NCBI GenBank assembly: GCA_026417425.1
Contig: JAOADF010000127.1
Location: 1 to 39,307, forward strand
Source: Dictyoglomaceae bacterium
Lineage (GTDB): Bacteria > Dictyoglomota > Dictyoglomia > Dictyoglomales > Dictyoglomaceae
Direction: 5' to 3'
DNA length: 39,307 bases
The translations under genes were made by a program, and so were the position numbers. Shown here one piece after another: positions 33,330-39,307 of the stretch (position 1 is the stretch's first letter; each line of letters starts with the position of its first letter). Below the pieces are notes generated by a model, which was given only the letters and a program-made list of their open reading frames with translations, was not told where the DNA came from and ran no database searches.

Positions 33330-34514
33330 ATGAAAGAAGAGGGACAATTAGTTTTAGTTATCTCTATAGTCCTCTTTCTTTTTATTCTTGGTGGGATAAT
33401 TTTATCTTTAATTCCTCCTGAGAATTTGATGGTTAGAAGACAGATTGAGAATAACCAGGCTTTTTATCTTAGTCAGGCAGGTTTAGAAAATGCAGTTTAT
33501 TTAATTAATAACAATAGGAATATAAAGGATTTAAATCTTTCATCTAGAAAGGAGTCCTACGGTTTAAATGTAAGTTATACTATTACTGAAACATCAGGAG
33601 TAAGATTAACAGGATCCTTTATTTTACCAATTCAATTAGGAGAATATGTGGTATCCGCTACTTATACCAATGCCTTAATAAACGAAGGAGGTTTATTTGT
33701 ACAGGGAGACTTTTTTATAATAAGAAGTGTGGGTTATATTCCATCTATTTCAAATTACACTGTTAAAAGGAGTATAGAACTATGGGGAAGAGCTGATCAA
33801 ATTTCCTTTGATCCCTTTAAATATGCAGTTTTTGCAGGAAGAAAGGTAAGTGTGAGAGGAAATGCTATTATTCGTGGGGAACCTTTGCCAGGTGGAAGAT
33901 TTGATACTGCTATATATTCTCGAGGAGATGTAGACCTAATAGGAGGGAGTTATGATATTAATGGAACAAATTCTCCTATCCCAGGAATTGATTATATTGC
34001 CAATGATCTTTCATTACAAATGCCAATTTTAAATTTTCCCTATTTAATGGCAGTTTCTATGATGCAAGGATTATATAGAAGTGGAAATAAAGTTGATTTG
34101 AAAAATGTAGTAGATGTAGCTCAAAGTAATCCTTCATGGTATAACTCTGCCACTAAAACATATAATACATGGTCTTTAGTTATTTTTGTTGATGGCTCAG
34201 CGGATATGGCAGGAAATGTTGAGTTTCAAGGAATTATTGTTGTTAGAGGAAATTTAAAAATTAGAGGAACTGGAAATAAAGTTAAAGGGATAGTTTTTGC
34301 TTCAAATATGGATGCAAGTCCTGATGAATTAAGCATTTATGGAGATCCTGTTATAGATGGGTGTTCTCTGAGTGAGGATGTTGATATAGGAGGAAATAGT
34401 ACTGTAAGACATAATAATGAATTCTTGAATAATATTTTTACTACTCATAGAATAGAGAATATTGTTCAGAAAACGAGAAGTAAGCTAAGAACTTTATCTT
34501 GGAGGGAATATTAA
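33330..34514 (+). CDS. PilX-like pilus assembly protein with beta-rich body
   Basis: 394 aa. The N-terminus EEGQLVLVISIVLFLFILGG with one membrane helix, then NNQAFYLSQAGLENAVYLIN, is like PilX/PilK-type pilus assembly proteins, which lack the Glu5 of true pilins. Residues about 165-370 are rich in short strands ending in Gly-Asn/Gly-Asp turns (RKVSVRGNAIIRGEPLPGGR, VVRGNLKIRGTGNKVKGIVF, PVIDGCSLSEDVDIGGNSTV), which suggests a right-handed beta-solenoid. The role is unknown; it sits between minor pilin genes and pilM and has a good Shine-Dalgarno (gaggtga). Confidence 0.75.
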   Translation: MKEEGQLVLVISIVLFLFILGGIILSLIPPENLMVRRQIENNQAFYLSQAGLENAVYLINNNRNIKDLNLSSRKESYGLNVSYTITETSGVRLTGSFILPIQLGEYVVSATYTNALINEGGLFVQGDFFIIRSVGYIPSISNYTVKRSIELWGRADQISFDPFKYAVFAGRKVSVRGNAIIRGEPLPGGRFDTAIYSRGDVDLIGGSYDINGTNSPIPGIDYIANDLSLQMPILNFPYLMAVSMMQGLYRSGNKVDLKNVVDVAQSNPSWYNSATKTYNTWSLVIFVDGSADMAGNVEFQGIIVVRGNLKIRGTGNKVKGIVFASNMDASPDELSIYGDPVIDGCSLSEDVDIGGNSTVRHNNEFLNNIFTTHRIENIVQKTRSKLRTLSWREY

Positions 34515-34518
34515 GGAT

Positions 34519-35508
34519 ATGGGCATTAAAGATTTATTTTCTTCTGAGGAACAAATAATAGGAATTGATTTTAATAATCCTATAAGAATAATTCATGCGG
34601 GAAGAAAGAAAAATAAAATAATTATAAAACATATATATGAAGAAAGGTTTTCCAATGATGTATTTCAAGAAAGAAATATTTCAAAACCAGAGATTGTAAA
34701 GGAGACAATAAAAAAAGTTTTAAAAAGTTTTAAAGTAAAAAAGGGGAAATTATTGTTTTCAATCTCTGCTCAAAATACAGTAGTAAGATTTATTAATTTT
34801 ACCTATATGCCAAAAGAAGAAATTAGAGAAGCTTTGAGATGGGAATTGGAGAGATTTATACCCTTTCCAGTAGAAGATGTATATTTTGATTATCAAATAT
34901 TAGGAGAAATAGAAAGAGAAAATACAAAGGAGTACCAATTATTATTAGTGGCCTCTTCTTTAGAAACTTTAAATTCTTATTTAGAGATCATAAAAGATTT
35001 AAATTTAGAGCCAGAATTAATAGATGTTAGATCCTTTTGTGCTGTAAGAGCTGCAATAAAAGAAAGAAAGGATATTCCAAAAGAATTAACTCTTTTTATT
35101 TATGCTCAGGAAAGGTTTGTAGATTTATTGATTTCTAAGAATAAAAAACCTATTTTCTTTAGAAATATTATTACTAAGACTTGGTTTGAGGATGAGGAAT
35201 TGGATGATCTTAGTAAATCTTATGCTTTAGATGATTATTTAAAAGAAATTTATCAAAATATTAATCTTTTCTATATGCAATACCCTGACGAACGCATTGA
35301 AAAGTTAATTCTATTAGGAGATAATGTATTAAATAAAGATTTTATAGAAATGTTAGAATCAATGATAGGATTAAGAGCAGAGATCTATCCTTTATCTTTG
35401 AGTGAAATGAATATACAAGTTAGAAACAAAGATGTAATTTCTACTTTTCAAAGAGATCTTCCAAAATGGAGTGTACCATTGGGACTTCTTCTTTGGGGAG
35501 AAGTATAA
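34519..35508 (+). CDS. pilM: Type IV pilus inner membrane platform protein PilM
   Basis: PilM (329 aa) is a cytoplasmic actin-like ATPase that binds the tail of PilN. Seen: MPKEEIREALRWELERFIPF PVEDVYFDYQ, which is a typical PilM motif around residue 98, and KELTLFIYAQERFVDLLISK in the second half. The usual phosphate-1 loop (GIDIGSSSIK in many PilM proteins) is changed here to GIDFNNPIRIIHAG. pilM-pilN-pilO follow each other within a few bases, the standard order. Confidence 0.9.
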   Translation: MGIKDLFSSEEQIIGIDFNNPIRIIHAGRKKNKIIIKHIYEERFSNDVFQERNISKPEIVKETIKKVLKSFKVKKGKLLFSISAQNTVVRFINFTYMPKEEIREALRWELERFIPFPVEDVYFDYQILGEIERENTKEYQLLLVASSLETLNSYLEIIKDLNLEPELIDVRSFCAVRAAIKERKDIPKELTLFIYAQERFVDLLISKNKKPIFFRNIITKTWFEDEELDDLSKSYALDDYLKEIYQNINLFYMQYPDERIEKLILLGDNVLNKDFIEMLESMIGLRAEIYPLSLSEMNIQVRNKDVISTFQRDLPKWSVPLGLLLWGEV

Positions 35509-35511
35509 GTT

Positions 35512-36063
35512 ATGTTTAGAATTAATTTATTACCAAAAGTTATAAAAAGAAAAGAAGTAATTAGACTTCCTTTTTTAGGAATATTATTTTTCATTGTTTT
35601 ACTTATTGTTCTTTTAGGAGGATTAACTCTTTATAGAAATATTGTAATAGAGGTCAAAAACTTGAGAAATGAAAATCTTTCCTTGGAACAACAAATAAGT
35701 ACTATTAAAGATCGATTAAGAGAACTTCAGAAGATAGAGGAATTAAAAAAACAATATAGTGAAAAATTAAAACTTTTAGATGAGATTTCCCAAAGAGAGA
35801 TATCCTGGTTATCCTTATTTGAAAACTTGAATAAAAATACCCCAAAAAATTTATGGCTTAAGAATTTCTCTATGGAAGATTTAAATTTAAATTTAGAGGG
35901 ATTTGCATTATCTTATAATGATATAGCGGTTTTTCTTGCTCAATTAGAAAGCTTAGGTATGTTGGAAAATGTAAAACTTGCTTTTGCATCAAGGGTTGGT
36001 AATCCTCCTTATGATTCTATTAATTTCCAATTATCCGCTCAATATAAGAGGGTAGAAGAATGA
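35512..36063 (+). CDS. pilN: Type IV pilus alignment protein PilN
   Basis: PilN (183 aa) is a bitopic inner-membrane protein linking PilM with PilO. Seen: the N-terminal FRINLLPKVIKRKE, whose INLLP peptide binds PilM, one membrane segment at about 22-42, a coiled coil (LRNENLSLEQQISTIKDRLR), and a C-terminal ferredoxin-like domain with NLWLKNFSMEDLNLNLEGFA. Its stop overlaps the pilO start (ATGA). Confidence 0.92.
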   Translation: MFRINLLPKVIKRKEVIRLPFLGILFFIVLLIVLLGGLTLYRNIVIEVKNLRNENLSLEQQISTIKDRLRELQKIEELKKQYSEKLKLLDEISQREISWLSLFENLNKNTPKNLWLKNFSMEDLNLNLEGFALSYNDIAVFLAQLESLGMLENVKLAFASRVGNPPYDSINFQLSAQYKRVEE

Positions 36064-36605
36064 AGATAAATGTTTGGATTATTCTTTCTGTAATCCTGTT
36101 ATTAATTGTAGGAGTTTTTTATTTTCTTATCTATCGTCCTTTGGAACTGGAAAAAACTAATCTCTTAGAGAGTATCGAAACTAACAGACAAACTCTGGTT
36201 AGGTATCAGGCAAGTTATAAAAAATTATTAGAAGAGTGGGACAAATTTAGAGTAGCTCTTCAAAGATATTCGGAATTACAGGAAAAGCTTCCCATGAGAG
36301 AAGATTTACCAAGACTTTTAATTCATGTGGAAAAGATATCTAAAGAGTCAAAATTAAAGATAAATTCCTTTAAACCCCTTCCCTCTACTATACCTAAAAC
36401 TGATGGTAAAACTCCAACTCCTTATGAAGAATACAATTATAGTATAGATATGGAAGGGAGCTATGGATCTTTCTTACTTTTTCTTTCAAAGATTAAAATA
36501 GCACCTCGATTAATATTAATAAAAAACTTAAAAGTTAATCCCCTAAATAATGAGGCATCTTCATTGAAATATAATTTTATATTGTCAACCTTTATAGCTC
36601 ATTAG
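36060..36605 (+). CDS. pilO: Type IV pilus alignment protein PilO
   Basis: PilO (181 aa) pairs with PilN in the periplasm. Seen: one membrane segment at about 5-23 (WIILSVILLLIVGVFYFLIY), a coiled coil (about 28-85) with KLPMREDLPRLLIHVEKISK, and a C-terminal domain with the typical YSIDMEGSYGSFLLFLSKI and RLILIKNLKVNP. Same operon as pilM and pilN. Confidence 0.92.
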   Translation: MKINVWIILSVILLLIVGVFYFLIYRPLELEKTNLLESIETNRQTLVRYQASYKKLLEEWDKFRVALQRYSELQEKLPMREDLPRLLIHVEKISKESKLKINSFKPLPSTIPKTDGKTPTPYEEYNYSIDMEGSYGSFLLFLSKIKIAPRLILIKNLKVNPLNNEASSLKYNFILSTFIAH

Positions 36606-36616
36606 GGGGGAATATA

Positions 36617-37198
36617 ATGGATTTAAATACATTATTTAAAGATCCTAAATTAAGAATAATAATAATGATAGTTGGAGGATTATTATTGACAGGAGGCATA
36701 GGTTATTATTACTATGCTAATTTTTTAGCTTTTCCCACAGAATCCGAGGTAAAACCTCCTACTATTTCAACTCCATCCTTTACTGATACTTTAACTCAGA
36801 TTTTGAGTACTTTAACTTATAGGGAAGTAGTTTATACATATGTCAATGTTAATTTAGGAAGAAATAATCCTTTTGCTCCTGTAATTACTCTTCCAAGGGA
36901 AGGAGTAACTATTTCCTCCACAAAGCAGGTTGTAGAGATTACAAGTAGAAGAGATAAATCATCTACACCTATTAAAATTATTTCCCCAAAAGAGCCCTTC
37001 GCAAAGGGTTTTAGATTAACTGGAATAATAAGGGTAGAAAAAAAATATTATGCTATACTTGAAGAAGGAGATAAAGGATATTTTGTTAAAAGTGGTCAAT
37101 ATTTAAAAGATGATATTTATGTTTCAAAAATAGATGATGAAAGTTTAATTTTAAAGAAAGGGAATGAAATTGCCATATTAAAATTAGGAGGTGAATGA
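36617..37198 (+). CDS. PilP-like pilus protein
   Basis: 193 aa. One membrane segment at about 13-35 instead of a lipoprotein signal (no Cys lipobox), then a low-complexity Pro/Thr/Ser linker. The NLGRNNPFAPV motif near residue 78 and the C-terminal KGFRLTGIIRVEKKYYAILE, GYFVKSGQYLKDDIYVSKID are like the HR/PilP domain that links PilNO to the secretin. Position between pilO and pilQ supports this. Good Shine-Dalgarno (agggggga). Confidence 0.8.
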   Translation: MDLNTLFKDPKLRIIIMIVGGLLLTGGIGYYYYANFLAFPTESEVKPPTISTPSFTDTLTQILSTLTYREVVYTYVNVNLGRNNPFAPVITLPREGVTISSTKQVVEITSRRDKSSTPIKIISPKEPFAKGFRLTGIIRVEKKYYAILEEGDKGYFVKSGQYLKDDIYVSKIDDESLILKKGNEIAILKLGGE

Positions 37199-39307
37199 TT
37201 TGAAAGTTATCAAAAAGATTTTAATATTACTGTCTCTTATTCTAATAGTAACAAGTCTTGCAGCAATAACTTCTTTAATTAGCATTCAAATTAAGGAACC
37301 AAGTCCGGGTTCTCTGGATATTATACTCTTTTTTTCGTCTCCTACCATTCCCAAATATAATTTATCTCAAGAAGGATCCCAATTGTTTTTAACCTTAGAA
37401 AAAGTTGAGAATAAAATAAAGGGTAAATCATTGGATGTAAATAAAGGGTTTATAAGTAGTATTAACTTTCAAGAGAATATTAAAAAAGGAACTCTTACCT
37501 TAATTTTCAATTTTGTTGGTTCTATACCTAAGTATAAAATATCCTCAAAATTAGGAAACATCACTTTATCTCTTAACCCTCAGATTGCAACTCAGACTGA
37601 GATAAAGCCTACTGTTCCTGCAGTTGCGGTAGAAAAGAAAGAAGAATATAAGTTATTAGGGATATCAATAGATAAAAAATTAAAGCCACCTTTAATTATA
37701 ATAAATATTGAAAATAAATTAATTCCCTCATATAAAACTTTATTATTAAAAAATCCTTTAAGATTTGTTGTTGATTTAGAAAATACAATAGATAAAACTT
37801 CAATAAAAAATTATAATATAAATGTTAGTCCTTTTTTAACATTGAGAGTTTCTCAATTCTCAAGAGAACCATTAATAACACGTTTAGTTTTTGATTTAAA
37901 AGTTTCATATCCAAAGGTAAACATTAAAGAAACAGATCTAGGATTAGTTGTTGGCACTGAAGAGATTCTTGCAAGACTTCCTGGAAGAACAATGAGGGTT
38001 GAGATTAAAACCCAAGAAGTAGTTTCAGAAGAAAAACCTAAAGAAGTTGTAATGCCATCTCCTCCTTCGATTTCTAAGGTTGCTCCATCTACCCCATCTG
38101 AGAAACAAGTAATTACTCAACCTAAAACTACTACAGATAAATTTATGCAAAAAGTTTCCTTAACCTTTGATAGAGCGGAAATAAGAGATGTATTAAAGGC
38201 AATGGGACAGCTTATAGGGATAAATATTATAACAGATGTAAGTGTTCAAGGAAGGATAAGTGTTTATTTAAAAGATGTTACTTTTAAAGATGCTTTTTAT
38301 TCTCTTCTTGCTGCAAGTGATCTTGGATATATACAACAGGGAGAGGTTTTAATAGTAAGTACCTTAGATAAGATGCAAAAATTGGAGAGTAGAGAGGTTA
38401 CCACTAAAATCTTTTCATTAAAATATTTTGACTCCAAAAAAGCGAAGGAGCTTGTAAGTAATATAAATAAAAATCTTATTATAGCCACCGAAGAAGACCG
38501 AAATTGGTTAATAGTATCCGGATCATCTTCAGATATTGCTAAAATTGAAAGTTTTATAAAATCCTTAGATATTCCTACAGAGAAGGTAATAACCGAGGTT
38601 CCTATACCTCCAGAAAAGATTTTAATGGAGAGAATTGATGGAAATATTTATATTTCTACAAGTTTACAAGGAGAAGATATTAAAAATGTTTTGCAAGAAA
38701 TTGCAAAGAAGACAGGTAAGAGCGTATTTATTGAAGGTGATATAAGTGGTAATGTTTTTGTTACCCTCAACCGAGTCTCCGTAGATCGAGCTTTAGATTT
38801 GATAATTAGAGGAAGCGGATTATCTTATGAGGTTAAAGAAAAAGGAGAGATCTTAGTTAAGAAAAAAACAGATGAAAAAGTGGAAATTCCATCTGTAACT
38901 GTGTCCGACCTATTAAAAGTAGATAAAATTGGTACTAAAGCATATGTTACTGCAGAACTGAAAAAAGTTGATATAAGAGAAATCCTAAAGGAGTTAGGAA
39001 GAAAAGCAAATATAAATTTTGTTATAGACCCGAAAATATCAGGAGAAGTGGAATTTTATGTGAATAAAGTGCCTGTCGAAGAGCTTCTTTCCCTTTTAGG
39101 TAGAATAACAGGATTTAACATAGAAAGAGTAGGAGAGATTAATTACATAAGACCCTTTGAAGAGAAAGCGATACCAGCAGAAGTAGTAAAGACAAAGATT
39201 TATGGTTTAAGGTATATAGGGATAGGAGACATTCAGAGGGCAGGTGGAGGATTAATAAAGAACCTAAGCTTATCCTATGATGAGAAGACTGGCTTATTAA
39301 TAGCGCA
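37199..39307 (+). CDS. pilQ: Type IV pilus secretin PilQ, N-terminal part (3' end outside window)
   Basis: Open from TTG 37199 to the window end, 703 residues without stop, behind the Shine-Dalgarno taggaggtga. PilQ forms the outer membrane gate for the pilus. Seen: a signal peptide (about 1-24); AMIN-like domains at about 25-125 and 150-262; a Pro-rich linker (about 270-315); STN/N0-like modules at about 318-394, 480-561 and 581-656, each with a DVLKAMGQLIGINII-type helix and strand; an N1-like module at about 400-462 (IFSLKYFDSKKAKELV); and the start of another at about 664 (KIYGLRYIGIGDIQ). The barrel-forming secretin domain must lie beyond the edge. Confidence 0.92.

Noticed and set aside
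38900..39307. Slight rise in G+C toward the window end as a sign of transferred DNA
   Set aside because: About 37% by hand count over the last 250 bases, within normal variation for a coding region.
1..39307. CRISPR arrays, insertion sequences, phage or toxin-antitoxin genes
   Set aside because: I looked for regular repeats, inverted ends and typical proteins and saw none; nearly every base is explained by housekeeping or pilus genes.

Overview
The window is a gene-dense, low-GC (about one third G+C by eye) bacterial chromosome segment with every gene on the + strand. The mix of an ECF transporter cluster behind the alpha operon, a glmS ribozyme, a T-box leader, zinc-type ribosomal proteins and a type IV pilus secretin points to a thermophilic diderm of a deep lineage. 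Dictyoglomus is my best guess, from overall gene style only; I could not run a search.

Region 1 (1-18049): the 3' end of tuf, then a fused S10-spc-alpha ribosomal superoperon from rpsJ to rplQ with secY, adk, map, infA and rpoA in standard order. The usual L30 gene (rpmD) between rpsE and rplO is absent. It runs without a gap into two ECF ATPases, EcfT and truA. I see no terminator or promoter-sized gap in these 18 kb. Region 2 (18046-22217): a clear promoter, rplM-rpsI, then AMMECR1 (AmrA), its radical SAM partner (AmrS), a small membrane-anchored protein and glmM. Region 3 (22218-25567): a glmS ribozyme starting on the base after the glmM stop codon, a strong hairpin over the glmS ribosome binding site, glmS, acpS and a TPR membrane protein. 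GlmM and GlmS act in the same UDP-GlcNAc pathway.

Region 4 (25568-31115): a 6S RNA gene with a good extended -10 promoter, alaS, a YqgF/RuvX-family gene, a tRNA-Val(GAC) gene with a consensus promoter, and, six bases after its CCA, a threonine T-box leader (specifier ACC) with terminator in front of thrS. Region 5 (31137-39307): type IV pilus genes: prepilin peptidase, three pilin-like proteins, a PilX-like protein with a beta-rich body, then pilM-pilN-pilO, a PilP-like protein and a secretin (pilQ) cut by the window end.

The most unusual items are regulatory: the tRNA-Val/T-box/thrS fusion transcript, the glmM stop/glmS ribozyme junction with a second hairpin, and 6S RNA directly in front of an alaS without a Shine-Dalgarno sequence. 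I found no CRISPR array, insertion sequence, phage gene or obvious new defence system.
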